From contig NZ_CANLTL010000017.1 in NCBI RefSeq assembly GCF_947494015.1, forward strand, positions 1-64,000: 64,000 bases of DNA, given 5' to 3'. Below are positions 54,361 to 63,361 of this stretch, in pieces. The translations under genes and the position numbers were made by a program. The DNA comes from an uncultured Cellulomonas sp. Lineage in GTDB: Bacteria; Actinomycetota; Actinomycetes; Actinomycetales; Cellulomonadaceae. A model generated the notes under the pieces. The model was not told the DNA's origin and ran no database searches. It saw only the letters and a program-made list of their open reading frames with translations. Numbering within the stretch: the stretch's first letter is position 1; the number at the start of each line of letters is the position of its first letter.

Positions 54361-55713
54361 TCACCGGCTGCTGCTCAGCCGCCGCCGGAACATCTGCGCC
54401 GGGCTGAAGGCGAGGGTGCCGGTGCTCGGCTGGAACTTCGCCGAGCCGACGGCCTGCTCGACGCCCGCCGCGACCACCTCCCCGGACGACAGCTCCAGCG
54501 CGAGGAAGCTCACCTGGAGACCACCGGTCCACACCACCTCGGTGCTGCGGCCGCTGGGTGTGCCGGCCGACGAGCCGGCGTGGTCGATCGACACGAACAG
54601 CACGTGCGAGACGCCGCCGGTCACCGCCTTCTCCCGCAGCAGCGCGGCCACCAGGGGAGGCATCGCGCCGTCGGCGGAGGTGGTGAGCTGGGTGACGACC
54701 GTGTCGGTCGCCGTCAGGGCCGCCTCGACGACGGACAGCGCGGCCGCCGGTCGACCGTGGGTGGCCCCGCCGAGGGCCAGTGCCGCCCGGGCGTCGTCGA
54801 TCCGCGTCCGCAGCTCGTCCTGCTCCTTGCCCTCCGCGGCGAGCTCGCGGTCGGCGGTGAGCAGGCGGTCGAGCTCCGCCTGCGCGCGGGCGACGGCCGC
54901 ACCCAGGGTCGCGACCCGGCCGCGCAGCGCGACGGCGTCGGCCGACAGCTGCACGGCCTGCGTCCGGCACGCGGCGAGCCGCTCCAGCAGCGGTGAGTCG
55001 GGGTCCATGCCGAACCCGTCGACCCGGACCGGGACCTGGCGCGCGCGCAGGGTGCGCGCGACCTCCGCGACCAGCGGGGTGCCCTGGGCGGTCATCACCC
55101 GGCCCGTGAAGGAGTACGACGTCCGGAACATGCCCACGACGTCCGACACCGCGCCCATCAGCGCCGGCGCGGCCCCGACCAGGGACACCGCGGCCGTGGC
55201 CGCGGGCAGCAGCGCACCAGCCGCGGCGGCCAGGCCCGCGGTGGTCACGCCCAGCATGCGCATCGACGCGGCGCCGCCGACGACGTCGCCCCCCTCGGCG
55301 CCCGCGCGGCCGCCGGGAGACGGCGGTGCCGCGTCCCGGGCCGCCGCCTCGTCCTCGGCCGTCAGCACCGACCGAGCCGTCGTGAGCGTCGTCTCCAGCG
55401 CCGCGATCTGCGCCTCGGCGCCGGTGTAGCCCCAGCACGAGTGCAGGTACGCGCGGTCCTCGACCACCAGGACGGACCCGGGCCTGAGGTCCGCGACCCG
55501 GTCGACCACGGGCCCGACGACCTCGTCGAGCAGCGACAGGGCGATGAGGTCCTCCAGGCGCCCGTGCGCGTCGCCGTCGGCCGCCACGGACCCCGAGGCG
55601 GGCTTGGACTCGCTCTCCGGCAGCGCGCCGAGCGCTGCGATGAACGCCTCCAGCGGTGTGGCCTTGGTGGTGGTCGCCGCACCGTTCGACGACGCCGTGC
55701 CGTCCTGTGTCAT
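54361..55713 (-). CDS. Protein of unknown function with internal hydrophobic segment and coiled coil
   Basis: 450 aa. I do not recognise the family. An N-terminal acidic helical region (about 20-90) has SVLVVEDRAYLHSCWGYTG. A Gly/Ala-rich hydrophobic segment (about 150-195) could be one or two helices in the membrane. A central coiled coil (about 245-325) and a C-terminal beta-rich part with HVLFVSIDHAG and SFLALELSSGEVV follow. The RBS GGAGAGGG is strong. It stands alone between an exporter and an antiporter, with 215 bp after it. Confidence 0.75.
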   Translation of the reverse strand: MTQDGTASSNGAATTTKATPLEAFIAALGALPESESKPASGSVAADGDAHGRLEDLIALSLLDEVVGPVVDRVADLRPGSVLVVEDRAYLHSCWGYTGAEAQIAALETTLTTARSVLTAEDEAAARDAAPPSPGGRAGAEGGDVVGGAASMRMLGVTTAGLAAAAGALLPAATAAVSLVGAAPALMGAVSDVVGMFRTSYSFTGRVMTAQGTPLVAEVARTLRARQVPVRVDGFGMDPDSPLLERLAACRTQAVQLSADAVALRGRVATLGAAVARAQAELDRLLTADRELAAEGKEQDELRTRIDDARAALALGGATHGRPAAALSVVEAALTATDTVVTQLTTSADGAMPPLVAALLREKAVTGGVSHVLFVSIDHAGSSAGTPSGRSTEVVWTGGLQVSFLALELSSGEVVAAGVEQAVGSAKFQPSTGTLAFSPAQMFRRRLSSSR

Positions 55714-55954
55714 GTCACTGTCCCTCTCCTGCGCGAACCAGCGGGTCTCGGCGACGCGGCGTGGGTGGCCCCGCCGACGGCGAGGGCACCTGCCTGCGTG
55801 TGGAGGCCCGCACGGCGGGCCTCGATGGGTCGTGGCGTCCGGGGCGTCGTCGCCCCACGGAGCAGGTCAGGTGTCCCACCGGTGATCGACCGCCGTCAAG
55901 GGGCGAGGGCGGCGTCGCGCACGCCACAATGGCCGCACCACCGGGGGAGGGCGC

Positions 55955-57586
55955 ATGGAGCTGGGCCTGTACCTCCTGGCGGCCGTCCTCGGTGGGCTGC
56001 TCGCGACGGCGATCCGGCTGCCCCCGCTGGTGGGCTACCTCGGTGCCGGCTTCGCCCTCGGGGCGCTCGACGCACCCGAGCCGGCCGGGCTCGACCAGAT
56101 CGCCGAGCTCGGCGTCGTGCTCCTGCTGTTCGCGATCGGGCTCAAGCTCGACGCCCGCACCCTGCTGCGCCGGGAGATCTGGCTCGCAGGCGGCGTGCAC
56201 ATGGTGCTGTCCACCGCGGTCGGGCTGGGGTTCCTCGGGCTGCTCGCCGTGGCCGGGCCGGCGCTGGTCGCCGACGAGCCGGTCGGCGGGCTCGCGCTGG
56301 TCGGGTTCGCCCTGTCGTTCTCCTCGACCGTCTTCGTCGTCAAGGTGCTGGAGGACCGGTCCGACACGACGACGCTCTACGGACGCATCGCCGTGGGGCT
56401 GCTCGTGCTCCAGGACGTCGTCGCCGTGGTCTTCATGGCGCTCGCCGGCGGCGAGGTGCCCCACGTGTGGGCGCCGGCCCTCGTCCTGGTGGTGCCCGGC
56501 GCGTGGCTGCTGCACCGGGTGTGGGACCGCATCGGCCACGGCGAGCTGCACGCGCTGTTCGGCGTGACGGTGGCGGTGGCGCTCGGCTGGGGGCTGTTCG
56601 AGGCGGCGGGTGTGCACGGTGAGCTCGGTGCGCTCCTCATGGGGATCCTGCTGGCCAAGCACCCCGGCGCCTCGGAGCTGTCCCGCTCCCTGATGACGTT
56701 CAAGGACCTCATGCTGGTCGCGTTCTTCGTCCAGATCGGCCTGCACGGCCGGCCGGACCTCGCCGACCTGCTGCTCGCCGTCGCGCTGCTGGCGGTGCTG
56801 CCGGTGCAGGTCGCGCTGTACGCGGTGCTGCTGTGGGCGATGCGGCTGCGCCGGCGCACCGCGTTCCTCACCGGGCTCGTGCTGGGCAACTTCTCCGAGT
56901 TCGGCATCATCGTCGCCGTCGTGGGTGCCTCCGTCGGGCTGCTGGACGAGCGGTGGGTGATGGTCATCTCGCTCGCCGTCGCGCTCAGCTTCGCGGTGTC
57001 CGCGCTGGTCAACCGGCGCGGCGTCGAGCTGGCCAGCCGGATGGTCGGGCTGCTGCCGCACCACAGCACCGCGCAGCTGCACCCCGACGACCGCCTCGTG
57101 GACGTGGGCCGGTCCGACGTGCTGGTGCTCGGGCTCGGCCGGATCGGCGCGGCCACCTACGCCCAGCTGCGCGACGGGTACGGGCTGTCCGTCGTCGGCG
57201 TCGAGCACGACCCGCTCCGAGCGGGCGAGCTGGCCGCCCAGGGGTTCGACGTGCTGCGCGCCGACGCCACCGACGTCGAGTTCTGGGGCCGGGTGGAGCG
57301 GGCGGGACGGGTGCAGATGGTCGTGCTCGCGATGCCGTTCCACAACGCCAACCTGATCGCGCTGGCGCGCCTGCACGCGGCCGGCTTCACCGGCAAGGTC
57401 GCCGCCGTCGCGCGCTACGACGACGACGTCGCGGAGCTGCGCCGGCACGGGGCCGACGCCGTCTTCCATCTCTACGGCTCGGCCGGCACCGCGCTCGCCG
57501 ACCAGGCGGCCGAGACCCTGCTGCACCGGGAGGCCCCCGGGCACCCGCACGGGCCGGACGCCGCGCCGGGGCGCGCTCCGGGCTGA
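55955..57586 (+). CDS. KefC/CPA2-type cation:proton antiporter with TrkA-N domain
   Basis: 543 aa. The N-terminal half is a 12-13 helix Na+/H+ exchanger domain (LFAIGLKLD, GFALSFSSTVFVVKVLED, LQDVVAVVFMAL, FFVQIGLHG). The C-terminal RCK/TrkA-N domain (about 385-500) has the nucleotide fingerprint VLVLGLGRIGAATYAQL and ADATD. The arrangement fits K+ or Na+ efflux in the KefB/KefC or YbaL group. GGGGGAGG precedes ATG 55955. The 240-bp leader has two short perfect hairpins (55803-55823, 55841-55856) of unknown role. Confidence 0.9.
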   Translation: MELGLYLLAAVLGGLLATAIRLPPLVGYLGAGFALGALDAPEPAGLDQIAELGVVLLLFAIGLKLDARTLLRREIWLAGGVHMVLSTAVGLGFLGLLAVAGPALVADEPVGGLALVGFALSFSSTVFVVKVLEDRSDTTTLYGRIAVGLLVLQDVVAVVFMALAGGEVPHVWAPALVLVVPGAWLLHRVWDRIGHGELHALFGVTVAVALGWGLFEAAGVHGELGALLMGILLAKHPGASELSRSLMTFKDLMLVAFFVQIGLHGRPDLADLLLAVALLAVLPVQVALYAVLLWAMRLRRRTAFLTGLVLGNFSEFGIIVAVVGASVGLLDERWVMVISLAVALSFAVSALVNRRGVELASRMVGLLPHHSTAQLHPDDRLVDVGRSDVLVLGLGRIGAATYAQLRDGYGLSVVGVEHDPLRAGELAAQGFDVLRADATDVEFWGRVERAGRVQMVVLAMPFHNANLIALARLHAAGFTGKVAAVARYDDDVAELRRHGADAVFHLYGSAGTALADQAAETLLHREAPGHPHGPDAAPGRAPG

Positions 57587-57599
57587 GACCGCCGGGGCG

Positions 57600-58217
57600 T
57601 CACGCTGCGGCCACCACGAGGGAGGCGGCCAGCGCCCACATCACGAGGGCGATGACGCCGTCGAGCACCCGCCAGGCGCGTGGCGCCGCGAACAGCGGGC
57701 GGAGGAGCGCTGCGCCGTGACCGAGGGCGGTGAACCACAAGGTGCTGCCGGCCACGGCGCCGGACGCGAACCACCACTGCTGTCCCGGGTGGCTGTGGGC
57801 GATCGAGCCGAGCAGCACCACGGTGTCCAGGTAGACGTGCGGGTTGAGCCAGGTGAGCGCCAGCACGGTGGCGAGCGTGGCGGCGACAGACGCGGGCGCG
57901 GACTCGTCGGCCGGTGTCAGCGCCCCGGGGCGCACCGCTCGACGAGCCGCCAGGACGCCGTACCCGGCGAGGAAGGCGGCTCCGGCGATGCGCACCGCGG
58001 TCAGCAGCCCGGGCCGGTCCTGGACGACCGCCCCGGCACCTGCGACCCCGGCCGCGATCAGCACCGCGTCGGAGACGACGCAGACGGCGACGACGAGGCC
58101 GACCCGCTCCCGCCGCAGTCCTTGACGCAGCACGAAGGCGTTCTGCGACCCGATGGCCACGATGAGCGAGAGGCCCAGCCCGAGCCCGGACAGGGCGGCG
58201 ACGAGACTCGGATCCAT
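57600..58217 (-). CDS. argO: LysE/ArgO-family amino acid exporter
   Basis: 205 aa, the usual length. Six helices; GLGLGLSLIVAIGSQNAFVLRQGLRRE and LTWLNPHVYLDTVVLLGS are LysE/ArgO signatures. It exports arginine and/or lysine. ATG 58217 is preceded by a TACGGT -10-like box and no RBS, so a leaderless message is likely. It is divergent from an ArgP/LysG-like regulator 72 bp away. Confidence 0.92.
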   Translation of the reverse strand: MDPSLVAALSGLGLGLSLIVAIGSQNAFVLRQGLRRERVGLVVAVCVVSDAVLIAAGVAGAGAVVQDRPGLLTAVRIAGAAFLAGYGVLAARRAVRPGALTPADESAPASVAATLATVLALTWLNPHVYLDTVVLLGSIAHSHPGQQWWFASGAVAGSTLWFTALGHGAALLRPLFAAPRAWRVLDGVIALVMWALAASLVVAAA

Positions 58218-58289
58218 GCGGACGACCGTAGGGGCGCGCAACTCGTAACGGAACTTCACGATTCTTCGCTGTCATTAGCATTGCTGTCC

Positions 58290-59174
58290 ATGGACCTCGA
58301 CCTCGCCCAGCTGCGTGCGCTCAGCGCGGCGGTCACCGCAGGAACGCTCGACGCCGCGGCCACGGCTCTGCACGTCACCCCGTCCGCCGTCAGCCAGCGG
58401 CTGCGCGCCCTGGAGGTCGCCACGGGCCGTGTGCTGCTGATCCGCAGCAAGCCGGTCCGCGTGACGGAGTCGGGCGAGGCGGTCCTGAGACTGGCTCGCC
58501 AGATCGAGCTGCTCACGCAGGACACGGCCGCCGAGCTGGCCGAGCCGTCGGCCGCGACGCGACGGACCGTGGCCATCGCCGTCAACGCCGACTCCCTGGG
58601 CACCTGGGTGCTGCCCGCCCTGGCGCCGCTGGCCGGCGAGGTGTGCTTCGACCTCCACCGTGCGGACGAGCAGCACACGGCCGCACTGCTGCGGTCGGGC
58701 GCCGTCGTCGCCGCGATCACGGCGGAGCCCGACCCCGTCGCGGGCTGCTCCGTCACGCGCCTCGGCTCGATGCGGTACCGCCCGATGGCGGCCGCTGCGT
58801 TCAGTCGGTCCTGGTTCCCGGACGGCGCGACGAGCACGGCGCTCGCCGCCGCGCCCGTCGTCGTCTTCGACCGCCAGGACGGGCTCCAGCAGGCCTACCT
58901 GGGACCACGTCTGCCCGCAGGCGTGGTCCCACCCGTGCACTACGTCCCGACGACCGCGGAGTTCCGCGCCGCGGTCGGTCTGGGCATGGGCTGGGGCATG
59001 CTGCCCGACCTGCAGACCGCCGGCGACACCGGGACGGATCTGGTCGAGGTCGACGCCGACGGCGCTGTCGACGTCACGCTGCACTGGCAGCAGTGGAAGC
59101 TCCGCTCCCCGTCACTGGACCGGACCGCTTCCGCCGTCGTCGCCGCGGCCCGCCGGCAGCTCATCCAGCACTGA
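58290..59174 (+). CDS. ArgP/LysG-type LysR regulator
   Basis: 294 aa. The N-terminal winged helix-turn-helix (LAQLRALSAAVTAGTLDAAATALHVTPSAVSQRLRALE; see TPSAVSQRLRALE) is followed by a LysR substrate domain with VAIAVNADSLGTWVLPAL, the ArgP/LysG subgroup pattern. It should activate the divergent exporter when arginine or lysine accumulates, as LysG does for lysE in Corynebacterium. The site must lie in the 72-bp gap. Confidence 0.92.
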   Translation: MDLDLAQLRALSAAVTAGTLDAAATALHVTPSAVSQRLRALEVATGRVLLIRSKPVRVTESGEAVLRLARQIELLTQDTAAELAEPSAATRRTVAIAVNADSLGTWVLPALAPLAGEVCFDLHRADEQHTAALLRSGAVVAAITAEPDPVAGCSVTRLGSMRYRPMAAAAFSRSWFPDGATSTALAAAPVVVFDRQDGLQQAYLGPRLPAGVVPPVHYVPTTAEFRAAVGLGMGWGMLPDLQTAGDTGTDLVEVDADGAVDVTLHWQQWKLRSPSLDRTASAVVAAARRQLIQH

Positions 59175-59203
59175 GCACCGGCCTGTCGGCCGGCGAGCGC
59201 CGG

Positions 59204-60430
59204 TCAGCAGGGTGACGCGCTGTACGTGTGCCCCGCGGCCCGCAGCCGGTCCACGAGCACGTCGCCGATCCCGGTGGCCGGGGTGAGGCACCCGGCGCGG
59301 TCCGGCAGCCGGTCGGTGTCCAGCGCCAGGGCCAGGGCCGCCTCGCCGAGCATCACGGACGTGGCGGCGTACCCGGGGTCCCCGGGACCGGCGGCGACGG
59401 CCCGGTACCGGCGCCCCGCCGCCGTCGTCGCGCGCAGCTCCATCCGGAACCAGCCGGAGCGGCGGGTGTCCTCGTCGGGCCCCGACCCGGCCCGGGGCAG
59501 CACCCGGTCGAGCACCGCGTCCGGCGCCACGGCGATCCCCGCGGCGCCCAGCCCCAGCGCCGCCGTGACGCCGGCCGCGGTCGCCGCGCCGCCGAGGCCC
59601 CGGCCGGTGGCCATCACCTCCCCGTAGCGCAGGTCGCGCCCGTAGGCCCAGCCCTGCAGCGCGTTGGACCGCCGCACGACGCGGGAGTTGACCGACGCCA
59701 TCGGGAACGCCGCGACCCAGACCCCGTCGGTCAGCCGGCGCGGACCCGGGGAGTCGGGGGGCTGCGGTCCGGACGGCTCGGCCGCGCGGTCCGGGCTGAG
59801 GGCGAACGGGTCGCCCAGCAGCCGGCGGGCCGCGGAGTCGTGGGCGGCGAGGTCCACGATGCCGCGCATCGACGCGACGGTCCCGCCGCTGACGCCGCCC
59901 CGAGCGCGGGCGACGGTCAGGACGCGGGCGAGCGGTCCGGCGTCGTCGGCCACGACGCGCCGGTGCAGGGTGAGGACGGCGAGGTCCGACGGGACCGAGT
60001 CGTACCCGCAGGCGTGCACGAGGCGCGCCCCGGTGCCCCGGGCGACGGCGTCGTACCGGTCGATCGCCTGCCGGACGAACGGCACCTCCCCGGTGAGGTC
60101 CGCGTAGTGCGTGCCCGCCCGGGCGCACGCCTCGACCACCGGCAGGCCGTGGCGCAGGTACGGGCCGACGGTGCTCACGACGACGTGTGCGGCGGCGGCC
60201 AGCGCGGCGAGCGAGGCGGGGTCCGTCGCGTCGGCGGTCAGCACCGGCCAGTCGCGGGCGCGGGCGGGCAGGCGGTCGCGGACCGCCGCCACCGTCGCGG
60301 CGGACCGCCCGGCGAGGGCCACTCGGGTCCCCGCGGGTGCGTGCCCGGCCAGGTGCTCGGCGACCAGCCGCCCGACGAAGCCGCTGGTGCCGAGGACGAC
60401 GACGTCGTGGTCACGCCGGGACGGGCTCAT
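59204..60430 (-). CDS. Saccharopine dehydrogenase-like / trans-acting enoyl reductase family
   Basis: 408 aa. A Rossmann NADP protein: VVVLGTSGFVGRLVAEHLAG and VALAGRS open it, then VVSTVGPYLRHGLPVVEACARAGTHYADLTGE and CGYDSVPSDLAV. These motifs occur in the saccharopine-dehydrogenase-like group that includes mycobacterial trans-acting enoyl reductases. Lysine metabolism is not implied; the substrate is unknown. It is convergent with argP, with only a weak 6-bp hairpin between them. Confidence 0.85.
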   Translation of the reverse strand: MSPSRRDHDVVVLGTSGFVGRLVAEHLAGHAPAGTRVALAGRSAATVAAVRDRLPARARDWPVLTADATDPASLAALAAAAHVVVSTVGPYLRHGLPVVEACARAGTHYADLTGEVPFVRQAIDRYDAVARGTGARLVHACGYDSVPSDLAVLTLHRRVVADDAGPLARVLTVARARGGVSGGTVASMRGIVDLAAHDSAARRLLGDPFALSPDRAAEPSGPQPPDSPGPRRLTDGVWVAAFPMASVNSRVVRRSNALQGWAYGRDLRYGEVMATGRGLGGAATAAGVTAALGLGAAGIAVAPDAVLDRVLPRAGSGPDEDTRRSGWFRMELRATTAAGRRYRAVAAGPGDPGYAATSVMLGEAALALALDTDRLPDRAGCLTPATGIGDVLVDRLRAAGHTYSASPC

Positions 60431-60508
60431 CGGCCGATGGTCGGCCCGCGCCCGGTACCCCGCAACCGGCGTCGCCGTCGCGCCGAGGTGGACCGCAGCG
60501 GGTCGTCG

Positions 60509-61714
60509 CTACCCGCGCACCGCCCCGTGCGCCGGGCCGACCAGGCGCGTCAGCGCGCCGTCCGGCCCGAGCGCGAGCCGCGCGAAGCGCTCACCCATCA
60601 GCCGGTGCGTGTCGGCGTCCGGGTGCAGCGCGTCGGGAAGCGGGTGCGCCGCCTCGTCCGCCGGTCCGTACAGCGACCGGCCGTCGAGGTAGGCCAGGTG
60701 CGGGTCGTCGGCCTGCCGGTCCGCGACCACCTGGGCGAGCTGCTCGCGCATCACCTCCAGGGTGAGCTTGCCGGCGCGGACCTCGGCCGGGTCGCCGGTG
60801 GCCAGGAAGCGCACCGTGCCGGTGCCGAGCGAGGCCGGGTCCGGGGCGCCCGGGCCGGGCGTCCGCTCGTGGATCGGGCACAGGATCGGGGAGACGACGA
60901 GCAGCGGCGCGTCCGGGTGGCCGTCGCGGATGGTGTCGAGGAAGCCGTGCACCGCCGGGACGAACGTCCGCAGCCGCATGGTGTCCCCGTTGGCGATGTT
61001 GATGCCGATCTTGACGCTGATCAGGTCGGCGCGGGTGTCCCGCATGGTCCGGGCGGTGAACGGGTCGAGCATCGCGCTGCCGCCGAGGCCCAGGTTCACC
61101 AGGTCCACGCCCGCGGCCGCGGCGGCCACGGCGGGCCAGGTGCCGGTGGGCGTGACCGCGTTGGAGCCGTGGCTGATGCTGCTGCCGTGGTGCAGCCACA
61201 CGGGCTGACCCGTCGGCGGTGCCGGGCTGGCGGGTGCGTCGGCGCGCAGGGCGACCAGCTCGGTGAGCTCGTTGTGGGGCAGCCAGATCTCGACCGTCTT
61301 GTCCCGTGCGGGCAGCCCGTCGAACGTCACCGTGCCGGGTGCGCCGCGCCGGGTCTCGCGGGCGCCGGTCGCCAGGTCGATCTCCAGCACGTCACCGTCG
61401 TGGACGACGGCGCCGGCGGTCCGCACGCCGTCGACGACGAGCTCGTACACGCCGTCCGGCCGCGCCGGGGCGCCCCGGTAGGCGATCTTCGTCGGACGCG
61501 TCACCAGCGTGAGCACGGTCGCTCGAGTGCGCAGGACCAGCCGGACGCCGGACGGCTGCGCCTCGGCCATCAGCAGCTGTGGGTCGGGGTAGCGGGTGCG
61601 CACCCACGCCGGGAGCCGGTGCGGCCGGACGCCGTCGGGCGTGCGCTCGAGGTCGGCGGCGCCGCGGACCAGGTCCTCGGTCAGGGGGATGTCGTGGGTG
61701 GTGCGGTGGTCCAT
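60509..61714 (-). CDS. SGNH/GDSL hydrolase with N-terminal beta domain
   Basis: 401 aa. The N-terminal half (about 1-165) is beta-rich, probably a jelly-roll. The SGNH half has WLHHGSSISHGSNA (nucleophile Ser), GLGGSAML (oxyanion Gly), KIGINIAN (Asn-like block III) and PDALHPDADTH (Asp and His). This layout resembles acetylxylan-esterase-like carbohydrate esterases. No signal peptide is present, so it acts inside the cell. A TetR-family gene lies 105 bp upstream in the same direction. Confidence 0.87.
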   Translation of the reverse strand: MDHRTTHDIPLTEDLVRGAADLERTPDGVRPHRLPAWVRTRYPDPQLLMAEAQPSGVRLVLRTRATVLTLVTRPTKIAYRGAPARPDGVYELVVDGVRTAGAVVHDGDVLEIDLATGARETRRGAPGTVTFDGLPARDKTVEIWLPHNELTELVALRADAPASPAPPTGQPVWLHHGSSISHGSNAVTPTGTWPAVAAAAAGVDLVNLGLGGSAMLDPFTARTMRDTRADLISVKIGINIANGDTMRLRTFVPAVHGFLDTIRDGHPDAPLLVVSPILCPIHERTPGPGAPDPASLGTGTVRFLATGDPAEVRAGKLTLEVMREQLAQVVADRQADDPHLAYLDGRSLYGPADEAAHPLPDALHPDADTHRLMGERFARLALGPDGALTRLVGPAHGAVRG

Positions 61715-61819
61715 CGTCGGTCGGGTCCTCTGCTCGGGTGCGTGTCGTCGTGGTGGTGGGCGTCGTGGTGTCGTGTGGCGCGGCGGTGGCGGCGGTGGCG
61801 GCGGGGGAGGAGGGGACGG

Positions 61820-62395
61820 TCAGGTGTCGTCGTCGGGCCAGTGCCGCAGCGCGGAGTCGAGCACCGCGGTCATCCGGCGCCACGACGTCGCCGCGTCGGG
61901 CCGGGAGTGGTCGAACCCGCCGCTGGTCTCGATCCGGACGAACCCGTTGACCGTGCTGCCGAGCAGCCGGACCGCGTGCACCTCCTCCTGCGGCGGGAGC
62001 CCGTAGCCGTGCAGGGCACCGCGCATGAGCGCGGACACCCGCCGGCCCGCGTCGCCGGCCTGCGCGACGTCGACCGGCACCTGGGTCGCCTGCCAACGAC
62101 CCGGGTGCCGACGCGCGTAGTCCCGGACGGCGTCGACCAGCGCCTCGAGGGCGTCCCGTCCGGCGCGGCCGGCCAGCGCGAGGGCGAGGGCGTCCCCGAG
62201 CTGCTCCAGCGCGCGCACGCTGATCCGGGTGCGCAGGTCGTCGGTGCCCCGGACGTGGGAGTACAGGCTCGCGGGCTGCACCCCGAGCCGCCGGGCGAGC
62301 GCCGAGACGGTCACCTGCTCGAAGCCGACCGCGTCGGCCAGGTCGACGGCGGCGGTGGTCACCGCGTCGACGGTCAGTCCCGCGCGGGCAGCCAT
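61820..62395 (-). CDS. TetR-family transcriptional regulator
   Basis: 191 aa. DNA-binding helices FEQVTVSALARRLGVQPASLYSHVRGTDDLRTRI (see ARRLGVQPASLYSHV) and a TetR C-terminal ligand domain of the WHG type. The CTACAG-C-CTGTAG palindrome 49 bp upstream of ATG 62395 is its likely operator. It precedes the SGNH hydrolase gene and may control it; the 105-bp gap holds only GGC/GGT-rich repeats. Confidence 0.9.
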   Translation of the reverse strand: MAARAGLTVDAVTTAAVDLADAVGFEQVTVSALARRLGVQPASLYSHVRGTDDLRTRISVRALEQLGDALALALAGRAGRDALEALVDAVRDYARRHPGRWQATQVPVDVAQAGDAGRRVSALMRGALHGYGLPPQEEVHAVRLLGSTVNGFVRIETSGGFDHSRPDAATSWRRMTAVLDSALRHWPDDDT

Positions 62396-62443
62396 GTCCG
62401 ACCCCGTCCGTCCGTGGTGTGCCTGTGGTGTGCAGCCTTTAGC

Positions 62444-62456
62444 CTACAGCCTGTAG
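62444..62456. promoter_or_regulatory. Palindrome at the TetR promoter
   Basis: CTACAG (62444-62449) and CTGTAG (62451-62456) are separated by one base. On the minus strand a TAGGCT -10-like box overlaps the left end, so a bound dimer would block its own promoter. Confidence 0.65.
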
Positions 62457-62658
62457 ACAGCCTGCCGGTCCGGTGGAGGCACCAGGACGCCGCCCGGCCG
62501 CCGTCCTGCCGCTCGTGCCCCCCGGTGGACCCGCCCGGGCACGCCGGGTCGGTCCGGCAGGTGAGCCGAGGCGTCGTCGTCCGCGCAGCGGGTGCCGCCC
62601 GCCGCGGCGGCGTCTACCGTCGAGGCACAGCGACCGACGTGCGACGACAGGGGCACCC

Positions 62659-63225
62659 ATGACCGAGACCGAGACCACGCCGGACGTCGTGGACATCCTG
62701 ACCAGCGACCACCGCGACATGCTCGACCTGCTCGGGCAGATCGAGGGGACGCCGGACGCCGAGCGGCGCCGCGACCTGGCCGACACCGTCATCGCCGAGG
62801 TCATGCGCCACGCCGTCGCCGAGGAGATGTTCGTCTACCCCGCGATCGCCCAGCACCTGCCCGACGGTGAGCAGGAGGTCGAGGAGGACAAGCGTGAGCA
62901 CGAGGAGATCGTGCAGCTCATGAAGCGGCTGGAGAGCGCGGACGCCGCCGGCCAGGAGTTCCTGGCGATCGCCCTCGAGCTCGAGGCCGACCTGCGCCAC
63001 CACATGGCCGAGGAGGAGGCCGACCAGTTCCCGCGGCTGCGCGCGCACATCCCCCGCGAGGAGCTGGTCACCATGGGGGCGAAGGTGGAGAGCGCCAAGA
63101 AGCTCGCGCCGACGCGGCCGCACCCGAGCGCACCGCACTCCGAGCTGTTCCACAAGACGCTCGGCCCCGGGGTCGGACTGGTGGACCGGCTGCGGGACAC
63201 GCTCAGCGGGCGCAACTCCGACTAG
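62659..63225 (+). CDS. Hemerythrin HHE domain protein
   Basis: 188 aa. A four-helix di-iron protein that may bind O2, NO or iron. Ligand residues lie in LTSDHRDML, HAVAEEMFVYP, REHEEIVQL and HHMAEEEADQFP, giving the two HHE halves. The C-terminal 50 residues are basic and extended. ATG 62659 has AGGGGC upstream. Actinobacterial relatives respond to oxidative or nitrosative stress; the role here is open. Confidence 0.92.
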   Translation: MTETETTPDVVDILTSDHRDMLDLLGQIEGTPDAERRRDLADTVIAEVMRHAVAEEMFVYPAIAQHLPDGEQEVEEDKREHEEIVQLMKRLESADAAGQEFLAIALELEADLRHHMAEEEADQFPRLRAHIPREELVTMGAKVESAKKLAPTRPHPSAPHSELFHKTLGPGVGLVDRLRDTLSGRNSD

Positions 63226-63361
63226 GTCGCACCCGGGCCGCGGACGGGACGCACCGCGTGCCCGCCCGCGGACCCGGGGGCACGACGCCGCCCCTCCCAC
63301 GGGCCGGGATGGCCGGCCCGCCCGGCGCGCCGCCCCGGGCTGGCCGTGGTGGGCTGGGGGC

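Noticed and set aside
59228-62662. Plus-strand open frame of 1144 codons
   Set aside because: It is antisense to the reductase, SGNH hydrolase and TetR genes, all with recognisable motifs; composition is typical of a shadow frame.
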